Source of the DNA: Lachnospiraceae bacterium
GTDB lineage: Bacteria; Bacillota; Clostridia; Lachnospirales; Lachnospiraceae
Reading direction: 5' to 3'
Length of the DNA: 33,790 nt
Assembly: GCA_031272985.1 (NCBI GenBank)
Contig: JAISSU010000001.1
Location: 1-33,790 of the forward strand
The position numbers were made by a program, and so were the translations under genes. The first letter of the stretch is position 1. Each line of letters starts with the position of its first letter. Below, in pieces: positions 25,787 through 33,558 of this stretch. Below the pieces are notes generated by a model, which saw only the letters and a program-made list of their open reading frames with translations, made no database searches and was not told the origin of the DNA.

Positions 25787-27133
25787 TTAATCATTCACCC
25801 TCACATACCCTGTTTTTCCCACCAGTTCCTGCCCCTGCTCGCCCTGAACCCATTCCAGCAAGAGTTCGGCGTTTTCCAATCGCTTTTTTTCTGCCTCGGA
25901 TGTCGGCTCCCGATTTTCGATGGTCACAGCATAAAATGTATCGGCGAAGGGATAAGTTCCATTTGCAATGTTCTCTACCGTCGGAGCGATACCATTTATT
26001 GATAATAGTGTGACTTTATTTTTTTCTTTATCATTCAGCATAGTTTCTATATAGTAGCGAAACGAATATCCGATTGAAGTTTTGTAATTTTTATAGTCGG
26101 ATACGGCAATATAGAGTCCACGCATGAATTCATAGATTTCTTCTTCTTTGGCGGGTATTATCTGAGTATCCCCCATGATTTTTTCAAGAGCGGTCTGGCT
26201 ACCTGAGCCTTCAGGGCGTTGATAGACGTCAATTGTACCCTTATAGGTGCCATCGCCCACACTGCCCCAATCGGTTATCTTTCCGGAGTAGATGCCTTTT
26301 ATCTCATCAACAGTCAGATTTGTTATCTTATTTTTGCTATTGACAATGAAAATAAAGCCCTCTTTACCAATCGGAGTCAATTTTAGTGTAAGTCCCTTAT
26401 TGTCGGCGATTTTTTGCTGTTCTTCTGAAACGCCCATTAAGAATGCTATGTCAATTGAACCATTTACGAGATTTTCAAAAGCCATGGAGGTGGAAGAGCA
26501 TATAACCAGCGCCCTTTCCTCATCGGAATTCTCCGTGGCGGGATAATTTGCATCATCATAAGTAAAATATGTGGTATCGGGGTCGCCGTAAGGGTAGACT
26601 GCCCTCGCGAATGACGCATAAAGGGGATATAGTGCCGTAGCACCGTCCAGTCGAGGGAGATTGTCAGTGAATTTCAGGTTGCTTTCCTCGTCCAAGCTTG
26701 CAGCAAGGGTATTTTCGGCAAAAGGAGCAAAATCATATAAGGGGATTTCCGAATCGGCCTCTTTAACTACCAGAATGCTGCTTTGATAACCAATGTATCC
26801 CCCGATTGCGGTAACGTAAACAACAAACGCAAACGCGAATAATATTAAAACAATTTTCTGTGCTTTGGTTTTATAATATCCCCAGATCAGGCATATGATA
26901 ATATAAAGAAGACCTGCCAAGGCTATTGGTATAAGCCAAGTGCTTTTATTACCAAAGTAAGGCCAGAACCAAGAATCTCCAGAAATCAAACTAATGATGA
27001 AAAAAATGAGAAATAAGAAAACTGTAAAAAGCGTACATGCACCTTTAATTATTAACTTCTTTTTTGTTGCAATTCCGTATGATAGGAGTCCAAGCGGGAA
27101 AATAAATAGTACGAGTAACAATATTACAGACAT
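25787..27133 (-). CDS. Membrane-anchored PstS-like substrate-binding protein
   Basis: The 448-aa protein has four membrane segments (about 2-20, 30-51, 64-84 and 93-116) and then a periplasmic-binding-protein domain (about 155-448) exposed outside. The domain carries PstS features: DGATALYPLYASFA (163-176), EGFIFIVNSKN, GIYSGKITDWGSVG (280-293) and YQRPEGSGSQT (304-314). PstS binds phosphate and delivers it to PstCA; here no permease or ATPase gene is adjacent and the anchor is four helices rather than a lipoprotein cysteine. A sensor role is as likely as transport. GGAGGT precedes the ATG. It lies downstream of an orphan response regulator, separated by a terminator. Confidence 0.82.
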   Translation of the reverse strand: MSVILLLVLFIFPLGLLSYGIATKKKLIIKGACTLFTVFLFLIFFIISLISGDSWFWPYFGNKSTWLIPIALAGLLYIIICLIWGYYKTKAQKIVLILFAFAFVVYVTAIGGYIGYQSSILVVKEADSEIPLYDFAPFAENTLAASLDEESNLKFTDNLPRLDGATALYPLYASFARAVYPYGDPDTTYFTYDDANYPATENSDEERALVICSSTSMAFENLVNGSIDIAFLMGVSEEQQKIADNKGLTLKLTPIGKEGFIFIVNSKNKITNLTVDEIKGIYSGKITDWGSVGDGTYKGTIDVYQRPEGSGSQTALEKIMGDTQIIPAKEEEIYEFMRGLYIAVSDYKNYKTSIGYSFRYYIETMLNDKEKNKVTLLSINGIAPTVENIANGTYPFADTFYAVTIENREPTSEAEKKRLENAELLLEWVQGEQGQELVGKTGYVRVND

Positions 27134-27205
27134 CTAACACCTCCGCTGTCCTTAATTGTATTTGGAGCACTTAAAAACTCACTTAACTATACCATACTAA
27201 AGACA

Positions 27206-27234
27206 CAAAAACCAGACGGAATGAATCCGTCCGG
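27206..27234 (-). terminator. Terminator after the response regulator gene
   Basis: On the minus strand CCGGACGGA pairs with TCCGTCTGG over nine bases (one G-T pair) around a 5-nt loop and is followed by five T residues. It lies 32 bp after the regulator stop codon, so the PstS-like gene downstream needs its own start or read-through. Confidence 0.8.
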
Positions 27235-27266
27235 AATCTGTTAAAGTCATTCAATTATTCAGTTTT

Positions 27267-27938
27267 TCAGTCCGCTCTTAATACGTAACCTACCCCGCGT
27301 ACCGTCTGGATAAGGCGCGGGTAAAACGGCTCGTCGATTTTCTTTCGAAGATAGCGGATGTACACGTCAACAATATTCGATTCGCCGACGTAGTCATAAC
27401 TCCAAATATGTGTGCTGATCCGCTCGCGAGAGAGGATTTCTCCTTTATTGCGAATCAAATACTCGAGCACCGCGAATTCCTTTGCGGATAATGGAATCAT
27501 TCGCTCGCCTCTGGTAGCTGTTCTTGTGTCACAGTCCACTGTGAGGTCGGCAACGGTAAAGATATTGCTCGGGTAATCGGACGTCCTGCGAATCAGAACG
27601 CGCACTCTCGCTAAAAGATCGGGATAGAGGAATGGTTTAATAACAAAATCATTCGCTCCGTAGTTCATGGCGTTTACGCAGTCATCAATGCGATTGCGCT
27701 CGGTCAAGAACAGCACCGGAATCTCGTTTCCTTCCTCGCGGAGAGTTTTAAGGAAGTCAAGTCCGCTGACTCCCTCTAGTTGGGCATCCAAAATCATTGC
27801 ATCGTACTTTTTGCCGTTAATCAACTCAGCAGCTTCCGCAGCACCGGTACAAAGGTCTACATCGTAGTACGCTTTTTTTAACCGGTTCACGATTAAATCG
27901 CTCAGTTTAGGATTACCCTCAATGACTAATAATTGCAT
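27267..27938 (-). CDS. OmpR-family response regulator, orphan
   Basis: The 223-aa protein has a receiver domain (1-118) and a winged-helix DNA-binding domain (about 125-223, ending TVRGVGYVLRAD). The phosphoacceptor Asp51 (AMILDAQ), Thr79 (LFLTE) and Lys101 (VIKPF) are present. The acidic pocket that binds magnesium, usually two adjacent Asp/Glu, reads Glu7-Gly8, so one ligand is missing. No histidine kinase is encoded next to it. The ATG at 27938 follows AAGGGG by about nine bases; a GTG three codons upstream is too close to that site. It might control the downstream PstS-like gene, but that is inference. Confidence 0.9.
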   Translation of the reverse strand: MQLLVIEGNPKLSDLIVNRLKKAYYDVDLCTGAAEAAELINGKKYDAMILDAQLEGVSGLDFLKTLREEGNEIPVLFLTERNRIDDCVNAMNYGANDFVIKPFLYPDLLARVRVLIRRTSDYPSNIFTVADLTVDCDTRTATRGERMIPLSAKEFAVLEYLIRNKGEILSRERISTHIWSYDYVGESNIVDVYIRYLRKKIDEPFYPRLIQTVRGVGYVLRAD

Positions 27939-27970
27939 AGCAAGCACCCCTTCTTTCTATGTCCAGCTTC

Positions 27971-27976
27971 ATTATA
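27971..27976 (-). promoter_or_regulatory. Possible second -10 box of the response regulator gene
   Basis: TATAAT on the minus strand lies 32 bp before the ATG. No good -35 hexamer is found at 16-18 bp, so this would be a weak or activated promoter beside the distal one at 28150-28178. Confidence 0.4.
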
Positions 27977-28068
27977 CACGATTTGATTAAAAAACACACT
28001 AATAACTTTAGAAAATCTTTTAACAGAATCAATATCCTTTTATGCCGTGTTTTCCCGCATCGCAATCC

Positions 28069-28117
28069 TTTGCCAACTGAACAGTTTTAAATCTTATATT
28101 TAAACAACTTTGGCAAA
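28069..28117. repeat. 49-bp inverted repeat in the response regulator leader
   Basis: TTTGCCAA (28069-28076) and TTGGCAAA (28110-28117) are perfect complements; inside, GTTTTAAAT (28084-28092) and ATTTAAAC (28097-28104) pair with one bulged base. The whole forms a long imperfect stem. No T run follows on either strand, so it is not a usual terminator. It lies between the distal promoter and the regulator gene and would be in the transcript. Confidence 0.6.
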
Positions 28118-28149
28118 AAGAAGATTGTTTTAAAGTAAATGATACTGTA

Positions 28150-28178
28150 AAGATAATAAGCATTTGAGGAAATGTCAA
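28150..28178 (-). promoter_or_regulatory. Distal promoter of the response regulator gene
   Basis: On the minus strand TTGACA (28178-28173), a 17-bp spacer and TATCTT (28155-28150) form a good promoter. The start would be near 28143, giving a leader of about 205 nt before the ATG at 27938. Confidence 0.65.
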
Positions 28179-28216
28179 GGATTACTGTTAAATTTTTTTA
28201 TCAAAATTCAAAAAGA

Positions 28217-28717
28217 TTACATAAATACTTTCTGAATTTCCCCGACATATACCCTATGAAAATCTTTCTTCGGGTAAAAAGTGTCTATATCATCTTTAAT
28301 GATAAAACTTTCCGGGTCAAGCCAGTATTCGTAAATTTTTTTGCAGACAAATACAAGCCTGGCTTCCTCAAATGCCACCGAGTCACCTGTTTGAACCAGA
28401 GTTAATCCGGATTCGCCGATTTTATTGATGCCTCGACCTGTTACTGTGCCACAGTAGTTTAAAGCTTCCCTGTAACCTTCCTTTAAAACCGAAACCGTGA
28501 AAGTTTCATTAGCATCGACGAATTCTTTTGTGTACCTGCTTGGTCTGATAAAAATCGTCAGAACGTTTCGTTGCCACAATACCCCCATCTCACCCCAACT
28601 CGCTGTCATGGTATTGGCTTTCTTTAGTGTCCCCGCAGTGATCAATGTCCATTCCTTGCCAATCGCTGTAAAAGGATTGAGTTGCAGATCTGAAATACTT
28701 ACTTCTTTTAGAGCCAT
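28217..28717 (-). CDS. Flavin reductase family protein
   Basis: The 166-aa protein is an FMN-binding split-barrel of the flavin reductase type. Typical parts are the N-terminal PFTAIGKEWTLITAG, the TMTASWGEMGVLWQRNVL block that contacts flavin, IRPSRYTKEFVDANETFTVSV and the LVFVCKKIYEYWLDPESF ending. Such proteins reduce free flavin or act as NAD(P)H:flavin oxidoreductases; the substrate is unknown. GGAGGT precedes the ATG. It lies 46 bp downstream of tyrS on the same strand and may share its transcript. Confidence 0.88.
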   Translation of the reverse strand: MALKEVSISDLQLNPFTAIGKEWTLITAGTLKKANTMTASWGEMGVLWQRNVLTIFIRPSRYTKEFVDANETFTVSVLKEGYREALNYCGTVTGRGINKIGESGLTLVQTGDSVAFEEARLVFVCKKIYEYWLDPESFIIKDDIDTFYPKKDFHRVYVGEIQKVFM

Positions 28718-28763
28718 AGTCCTACCTCCAGATTTTGAGAATATAAGTTATGAGCCTAAAGCC

Positions 28764-29981
28764 TTAGTACACTATTTTCCGGAAATTTTTCTTTCCGCGC
28801 TGTATGACAAAGTCCTCCTCGAATTCCTCTTTCTTATAAGACTTCTTAATATCGCTTATCTTTTCCTTATTTACAATAACACCGCCCTGTTCTATAGCTC
28901 GTCTGCCCTCGGATTTCGAAGAGACGAGACCTGATAGCGCAAGGAGACTTACAATATCAATCACATCGTCAATGAAATCCGCGTCTTTAAGAGTATATGC
29001 GGGCATATCGGCGGATACCGCCCCTGAGAAAATTGCAGCAGCAGCAGCAGAAGCCTTTTTAGCTTCTTCCTCGCCGTGAACGAGATTAGTAAGCTCATAA
29101 GCCAATATTTCCTTGGCCTTATTAAGGGCGCTTCCCTCCCATTTATCCATTTCATTTATCTCTTCAATCGGCAAGAAGGTGAGCATGCGAAGACATTTTA
29201 GGACGTCAGCGTCATCGACATTCCTCCAATACTGATAAAATTCAAAAGGCGAAGTTTTTGCGGGATCAAGCCAAACCGCTCCGCTTTGAGTCTTACCCAT
29301 TTTTTTACCTTCATTAGTTAATAAAAGGGTGATTGTCATTGCGTAAGCGTCTTTTCCGAGTTTTCTTCGAATCAATTCGGTGCCCGCGAGCATATTGCTC
29401 CACTGGTCGTCACCGCCGAATTGCATATTGCAGCCATATTGCCTATAAAGCTCGTAAAAATCAAAACTCTGCATGAGCATATAATTGAATTCCAGAAAAC
29501 TCAAACCCTTTTCCATGCGTTGTTTATAGCACTCAGCGCTAAGCATTCTGTTCACGGAAAAGTGCGGTCCGATATCGCGTAGGAATTCAATGTAATTAAG
29601 CCCGAGCAGCCAGTCGGCATTATTAATCATCATGGCTTTTCCTTCGGAGAAATCAATAAAACGGCTCATTTGTTTTTTAAAACAATTGCCATTATGCTCG
29701 ATGGTTTCCGGTGTCATAAGAGTTCGCATATCCGTGCGACCGGAAGGGTCTCCGACCATCGCAGTGCCGCCTCCGATTAAAGCGATGGGGCGGTTTCCGG
29801 CCTCCTGTAGTCTCTTCATAAGACAAAGTGCCATAAAATGTCCTACGTGAAGACTGTCAGCCGTCGGGTCAAAACCTATATAGAACACGGCGTTTCCGCC
29901 GTTAATTAATTCGCGTATTTCCTTTTCATCCGTGACTTGAGCTATCAAGCCTCTTGCAACCAATTCTTCGTAAATCTGCAT
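28764..29981 (-). CDS. tyrS: Tyrosyl-tRNA synthetase
   Basis: The 405-aa class I synthetase charges tRNA-Tyr. The HIGH motif appears as HVGH (45-48) behind GFDPTADSL, the tyrosine pocket as [13 protein letters not shown] and [10 protein letters not shown], and the KMSKS loop as KMGKT (227-231). The C-terminal S4 RNA-binding domain (about 340-403) is present, ending with [10 protein letters not shown]. The length matches the TyrS1 type. The ATG follows GGAGG. Its leader is about 80 nt and holds no visible T-box element, unlike many Firmicute tyrS genes. Confidence 0.96.
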   Translation of the reverse strand: MQIYEELVARGLIAQVTDEKEIRELINGGNAVFYIGFDPTADSLHVGHFMALCLMKRLQEAGNRPIALIGGGTAMVGDPSGRTDMRTLMTPETIEHNGNCFKKQMSRFIDFSEGKAMMINNADWLLGLNYIEFLRDIGPHFSVNRMLSAECYKQRMEKGLSFLEFNYMLMQSFDFYELYRQYGCNMQFGGDDQWSNMLAGTELIRRKLGKDAYAMTITLLLTNEGKKMGKTQSGAVWLDPAKTSPFEFYQYWRNVDDADVLKCLRMLTFLPIEEINEMDKWEGSALNKAKEILAYELTNLVHGEEEAKKASAAAAAIFSGAVSADMPAYTLKDADFIDDVIDIVSLLALSGLVSSKSEGRRAIEQGGVIVNKEKISDIKKSYKKEEFEEDFVIQRGKKNFRKIVY

Positions 29982-30068
29982 GATATATCCTCCAAAGCGG
30001 CCTCCCAGTATGCTATAGTATAGGAAAACCTATAAATAATCAGGCGAAAATTCGCTTGTGTAAAAAGT

Positions 30069-30097
30069 AAAATAGCATATTTCAGAACATAGGTCAA
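30069..30097 (-). promoter_or_regulatory. Promoter of tyrS
   Basis: On the minus strand TTGACC (30097-30092), a 17-bp spacer and TATTTT (30074-30069) stand about 90 bp before tyrS. The leader includes two short hairpins, GCGAA-AA-TTCGC (30044-30055) and TATAGG-AAAA-CCTATA (30019-30034), without a T run. Confidence 0.6.
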
Positions 30098-30126
30098 ACT
30101 TTATATAGCCATAAATTAAAAAATCA

Positions 30127-30155
30127 TTGACACCAAGTGAATCAAAGCATATAAT
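30127..30155 (+). promoter_or_regulatory. Consensus promoter of rplM-rpsI
   Basis: TTGACA (30127-30132), a 17-bp spacer and TATAAT (30150-30155) are both perfect consensus boxes, as expected for a ribosomal protein operon. The start would be near 30162. Confidence 0.9.
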
Positions 30156-30161
30156 TATACG

Positions 30162-30258
30162 GCGTGACAAAACCGTAAAGACGTTAGCCAAAGCCCCGGA
30201 GAGCGCTTTTTAAGAGGGATTGTCATTAATGGACTGACAATAATTAGGAGGAAATTCC
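30162..30258 (+). ncRNA. Candidate L13 leader (ribosomal protein autoregulation)
   Basis: The leader of about 97 nt is structured: AAAGC/GCTTT around 30190-30209, and a perfect 7-bp stem ATTGTCA (30219-30225) / TGACAAT (30235-30241) with a 9-nt loop, ending five bases before AGGAGG (30246-30251). Firmicute rplM genes are known to carry an L13 leader for feedback by L13. The position fits, but I could not align it to the consensus, so the family is a probable call. Confidence 0.55.
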
Positions 30259-30687
30259 ATGAATACCTATATGGCAAACCCCGATAAGGTTGAAAAGAAA
30301 TGGTTTCTCGTGGATGCCGAAGGAAAGACCTTAGGTCGTCTCGCTTCGGAGGTAGCCAAAGTGCTTCGCGGGAAGAATAAACCGGAATTCACGCCGCATG
30401 TTGATGTCGGCGATTACGTTATCGTGGTAAACGCAAAGAAAATTAAAGTTACAGGCAGAAAATTAAGCCAGAAGATTTACTATCATCATTCAGAGTATGT
30501 CGGTGGAATGAAGGAAACCACTCTTGCCGAGATGATGAAAAAGAAACCCGAAAAGGTTATCGAATTAGCCGTAAAGGGTATGCTCCCCAAAGGACCTTTA
30601 GGCAGAGCAATGTACACGAAGCTGCATGTTTACGCTGAGGATAAGCATCCGCATCAGGCGCAGAAACCGGAAGCATTGGAAGTCTAA
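30259..30687 (+). CDS. rplM: 50S ribosomal protein L13
   Basis: The 142-aa protein is of standard length and shows the L13 pattern: [24 protein letters not shown] start, [41 protein letters not shown] and the final [19 protein letters not shown]. It is an early-assembling protein of the large subunit. AGGAGG stands seven bases before the ATG. It is followed 22 bp later by rpsI, the universal order. Expression is likely controlled by the leader upstream. Confidence 0.98.
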   Translation: MNTYMANPDKVEKKWFLVDAEGKTLGRLASEVAKVLRGKNKPEFTPHVDVGDYVIVVNAKKIKVTGRKLSQKIYYHHSEYVGGMKETTLAEMMKKKPEKVIELAVKGMLPKGPLGRAMYTKLHVYAEDKHPHQAQKPEALEV

Positions 30688-30709
30688 GGTGAGATAAGGA
30701 GGAAGGACA

Positions 30710-31102
30710 ATGGCAAAACACACTTATTACGGAACCGGAAGAAGAAAGAAATCCATAGCGAGAGTTTTCTTATCACCCGGGACAGGAAAAATTACAATAA
30801 ATAAAAGAGATATTGACGATTACTTCGGATTGGAGACCTTAAAGGTCGTGGTTCGTCAGCCGTTGGTTGCGACCGAAAATGACGGAAAATTCGACGCGAT
30901 GGTAACTGTCAAAGGCGGCGGATATACAGGTCAGGCTGGTGCTGTCAGACATGGTATTGCCAGAGCTTTGCTTCAGGTAGATGCCGAATTCAGACCGATC
31001 CTTAAAAAGAGCGGATACTTAACTCGTGATCCGAGAATGAAAGAGCGTAAGAAATACGGTCTTAAAGCAGCTCGTAGAGCGCCTCAGTTCTCAAAACGTT
31101 AA
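30710..31102 (+). CDS. rpsI: 30S ribosomal protein S9
   Basis: The 130-aa protein has [19 protein letters not shown], then [40 protein letters not shown] and the invariant C-terminal tail [10 protein letters not shown], whose last basic residues reach the ribosomal P site. The length is standard. A strong AAGGAGG precedes the start. No terminator is visible in the 18 bp before the convergent regulator gene, so the transcript may run into it. Confidence 0.98.
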   Translation: MAKHTYYGTGRRKKSIARVFLSPGTGKITINKRDIDDYFGLETLKVVVRQPLVATENDGKFDAMVTVKGGGYTGQAGAVRHGIARALLQVDAEFRPILKKSGYLTRDPRMKERKKYGLKAARRAPQFSKR

Positions 31103-31120
31103 TAACCGCGAGGCTGTTCG

Positions 31121-32005
31121 TTACATCAGCATTAAGGCGATTTTTAGCAGTACTGCGTTTTCAAAAATACGAATATCCTTGCCTGTGATCTGTTCGATTT
31201 TAGTCAGCCTGTGAATTAGAGTGTTCCTATGGACATATAATTCACGGGCTGTTTCTGCGATATTAAGGTTATTGTCAAAAAAAGCATGGATGGTTCTGGA
31301 TAATTCCGCATCCAATGTAGGCGGCGTTTCGCTTCCGAATGTTTCAGTTATGAATTCTTTAACGGTATTTTCGGGAATCCCGTATAATAGACGCCCGATA
31401 CCGAGCTCGTCGTAGGCAATAACGGTTTTGTTAGGGTGGAAACGCTTTCTGACTTCCTGAGCAATTCTCGCCTCACGGGCGGACTCGGGCAAGCCCGACA
31501 GGGCGTTTTTACTTTTTCCGAGAGCGATTTTAACTGAGCAGAACAAATCGCTTTCAAACGCGTATACGAGGTCACTGCATATGGTGTCAGCGCTTTCGGG
31601 TGAATTTGAATCAGGGCATATTATTGCCCCTATTTCCTTTTCGGAAAGCGCAAAAAAGGTTTCGTTGTAATCAGCCGCAAAAAAGTTTTTAAGCAGTTCA
31701 AATGCCGAAGCACCAAAAGTATTCTCAAATTCCAGAATCATGACTATTCTGGTTTTTTCAATTGGAACATGGTGAGTTTTGGCAAGTGATGGCAGCTCGG
31801 AATAGTTAAGGTTCCCTCTAAGCAGATTTTCGTAAAATGCCGTTTTTGACCGATTGATTTTATATGCATTAAGAAGCGAACGCAGATTTGCAGCACTTAT
31901 CTCATCAATTTTAGTATCCGTGGCGACATTAAATTCAATACCTGTGATTTGGCAAAGTTCGTTAACTAAGTGTTTGTAATTGTCTGTTTCAGGAGTATTT
32001 TTCAT
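31121..32005 (-). CDS. PucR/CdaR-type transcriptional regulator
   Basis: The 294-aa protein ends with the PucR C-terminal helix-turn-helix: IHAFFDNNLNIAETARELYV, HRNTLIHRLTKIEQITG (about 239-275). The middle part (about 85-200) looks like the divergent GGDEF-like domain of CdaR proteins, with no enzymatic GGDEF motif. The N-terminus has no known sensor domain. Such regulators respond to sugar acids or purine catabolites in studied cases; the ligand here is unknown. It lies downstream of ugpC on the same strand but behind a strong terminator. AAGGGG precedes the ATG. Confidence 0.85.
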   Translation of the reverse strand: MKNTPETDNYKHLVNELCQITGIEFNVATDTKIDEISAANLRSLLNAYKINRSKTAFYENLLRGNLNYSELPSLAKTHHVPIEKTRIVMILEFENTFGASAFELLKNFFAADYNETFFALSEKEIGAIICPDSNSPESADTICSDLVYAFESDLFCSVKIALGKSKNALSGLPESAREARIAQEVRKRFHPNKTVIAYDELGIGRLLYGIPENTVKEFITETFGSETPPTLDAELSRTIHAFFDNNLNIAETARELYVHRNTLIHRLTKIEQITGKDIRIFENAVLLKIALMLM

Positions 32006-32038
32006 GACTGTCTCGCCCCTTGAACTAATTTACGAAAT

Positions 32039-32067
32039 AAAAAAGGAATACCTTATCAGGTATTCCT
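32039..32067 (-). terminator. Terminator after ugpC
   Basis: AGGAATACCT (32044-32053) and AGGTATTCCT (32058-32067) form a perfect 10-bp stem with a 4-nt loop, followed on the minus strand by a run of T residues. It separates ugpC from the PucR-type gene. Confidence 0.9.
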
Positions 32068-32082
32068 CTAAAGTCTAATCTC

Positions 32083-33195
32083 TTAATTTGTTATTGTCAA
32101 CTCTGTTTCTTTATCGAAGATGTGAGCTTTTTCCATGTCAAATGCGAAGGTAATCGTATCACCTGCTCTGGCCGTGGTCCTGGGATTAACACGTGCTGTC
32201 ATCTGCGTCTCATCATAATCGAAATAAAGGAAAACTTCGGCGCCGACGAGCTCATAAACACGGATTTTTGCACTAATCGTCGTCTTCGGTGAGGTACCAA
32301 TGAATACTTCTGATTCATGCACATCCTCAGGACGAATGCCCATGACCACATTCTTTCCGACATAATTGCCTTCCTGCAATTTCGCAGCCTTTGAGGCAGG
32401 CAACGTCACCTTTTCTGTTCCAATTTGCAGATAGACTTCTCCGCTTTCCTGACAGACTTTAGCATCGAGGAAATTCATCTGCGGTGAGCCTATGAAGCCC
32501 GCTACGAAGAGATTATTCGGGAAATTATAAAGGTTTTGCGGGGAGTCGATTTGCTGAACTACGCCATCCTTCATAACAACGATTCTGGTGCCCAATGTCA
32601 TCGCCTCTGTTTGGTCGTGGGTAACATAAATAATCGTAGCACCGAGTCTTTGATGAAGCTTTGAAATCTCAATACGCATTTGAACGCGTAGCTTTGCGTC
32701 CAGATTCGAGAGTGGCTCATCCATAAGGAAGACCTTTGGATCACGCACAATAGCGCGCCCCATGGCGACACGCTGACGTTGACCGCCTGAAAGAGCTTTT
32801 GGTTTGCGGTCAAGAAGCTTCTCCAAATCAAGAATTCTTGCGGCCTCGCGGACCTTCTTATCTATCTCTGTCTTAGGGGTTTTACGCATTTTAAGAGCAA
32901 AAGCCATATTGTCGTAGACAGACATGTGCGGATAAAGGGCGTAGCTTTGGAATACCATCGCAATATCGCGATCTTTAGGCTCAACGTCATTCACGACCTT
33001 TCCGTCGATTTTGAGTGTGCCGCTGCTGATTTCCTCGAGTCCCGCTATCATACGCAGGGTAGTCGATTTACCGCAACCTGACGGACCAACGAATATAACG
33101 AATTCCTTATCATCAATATCAAGATTAAAATCCTTTACTGCCTGAAAGCCATTTGAGTAGACTTTGCAGATGTTTTCCAATGAGAGACTGGCCAT
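32083..33195 (-). CDS. Sugar ABC transporter ATPase, UgpC/MsmK family
   Basis: The 370-aa ATPase energises CUT1-type sugar importers. Walker A is GPSGCGKS (37-44), the Q-loop FQSYALYPHMSV (82-93), the signature LSGGQRQRV (135-143), Walker B VFLMDE (155-160), and the C-terminal TOBE/OB region (about 235-360) is present with MGIRPEDVH. No permease or binding protein is nearby, which suits MsmK-like ATPases that serve several sugar transporters at once; the cytoplasmic GH13 enzyme at 10648 would use such imports. AAGGAGG precedes the ATG. The promoter overlaps a perfect palindrome. Confidence 0.93.
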   Translation of the reverse strand: MASLSLENICKVYSNGFQAVKDFNLDIDDKEFVIFVGPSGCGKSTTLRMIAGLEEISSGTLKIDGKVVNDVEPKDRDIAMVFQSYALYPHMSVYDNMAFALKMRKTPKTEIDKKVREAARILDLEKLLDRKPKALSGGQRQRVAMGRAIVRDPKVFLMDEPLSNLDAKLRVQMRIEISKLHQRLGATIIYVTHDQTEAMTLGTRIVVMKDGVVQQIDSPQNLYNFPNNLFVAGFIGSPQMNFLDAKVCQESGEVYLQIGTEKVTLPASKAAKLQEGNYVGKNVVMGIRPEDVHESEVFIGTSPKTTISAKIRVYELVGAEVFLYFDYDETQMTARVNPRTTARAGDTITFAFDMEKAHIFDKETELTITN

Positions 33196-33217
33196 TTTAA
33201 ATCCTCCTTCTGAAATT

Positions 33218-33237
33218 ACTGTTTCCTAAGAAACAGT
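33218..33237. promoter_or_regulatory. Perfect 20-bp palindrome at the ugpC start site, candidate operator
   Basis: ACTGTTTCCTAAGAAACAGT is fully self-complementary except for its 4-nt centre (8-bp arms). It overlaps the -10 box and the expected start of the ugpC promoter, and lies 23 bp before the ATG. A dimeric repressor here would block transcription. It is not a close match to a CcpA cre site. Confidence 0.6.
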
Positions 33238-33263
33238 ATAGGGCAATTGATAAAAAATGTCAG
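33235..33263 (-). promoter_or_regulatory. Promoter of ugpC
   Basis: On the minus strand CTGACA (33263-33258), a 17-bp spacer and TATACT (33240-33235) lie about 40 bp before the ATG. The -10 box overlaps the palindrome at 33218-33237. Confidence 0.7.
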
Positions 33264-33334
33264 AGTCACTTTGACCAATTATCCGAAGGAAAATTGTCAT
33301 AAAAATACTTTTTGGCACTTTTTTTACTTTTCAC

Positions 33335-33363
33335 TTGAAAATTCTGAGATTCTGTGATAACAT
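33335..33363 (+). promoter_or_regulatory. Promoter of the tRNA operon
   Basis: TTGAAA (33335-33340), a 17-bp spacer and TAACAT (33358-33363) stand 42 bp before tRNA-Glu. The -10 box is off consensus, so the call is moderate. Confidence 0.5.
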
Positions 33364-33404
33364 CAAATGCGCTGTGTTGGAGAAATCCTTTTTCAGACAT
33401 CTTT

Positions 33405-33476
33405 GGCTCCGTGGTCAAGCGGTTAAGACATCGCCCTTTCACGGCGGTAACACGGGTTCGATTCCCGTCGGAGTCA
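33405..33476 (+). tRNA. tRNA-Glu (TTC)
   Basis: Acceptor GGCTCCG pairs with CGGAGTC (one G-T pair), the anticodon stem TCGCC/GGCGG holds loop CTTTCAC with anticodon TTC, and the T arm is CGGGT-TCGATTC-type with CCCGT. The discriminator is A at 33476. CCA is not encoded. It is the first of three tRNAs spaced 4-6 bp apart. Confidence 0.95.
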
Positions 33477-33482
33477 CTTTTT

Positions 33483-33554
33483 GCCGTTGTGGCTCAATGG
33501 CAGAGCAGCTGATTTGTAATCAGCAGGTTACCGGTTCAAGTCCGGTCAACGGCT
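33483..33554 (+). tRNA. tRNA-Thr (TGT)
   Basis: Acceptor GCCGTTG/CAACGGC, anticodon stem GCTGA/TCAGC with loop TTTGTAA (anticodon TGT) and T arm ACCGG-TTCAAGT-CCGGT all pair perfectly. The discriminator is T. CCA is not encoded. It lies 6 bp after tRNA-Glu. Confidence 0.96.
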
Positions 33555-33558
33555 TTTT

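Noticed and set aside
28497..28934. Plus-strand frame (145 codons) across the flavin reductase/tyrS junction
   Set aside because: It is antisense to the two recognised genes and starts inside one of them.
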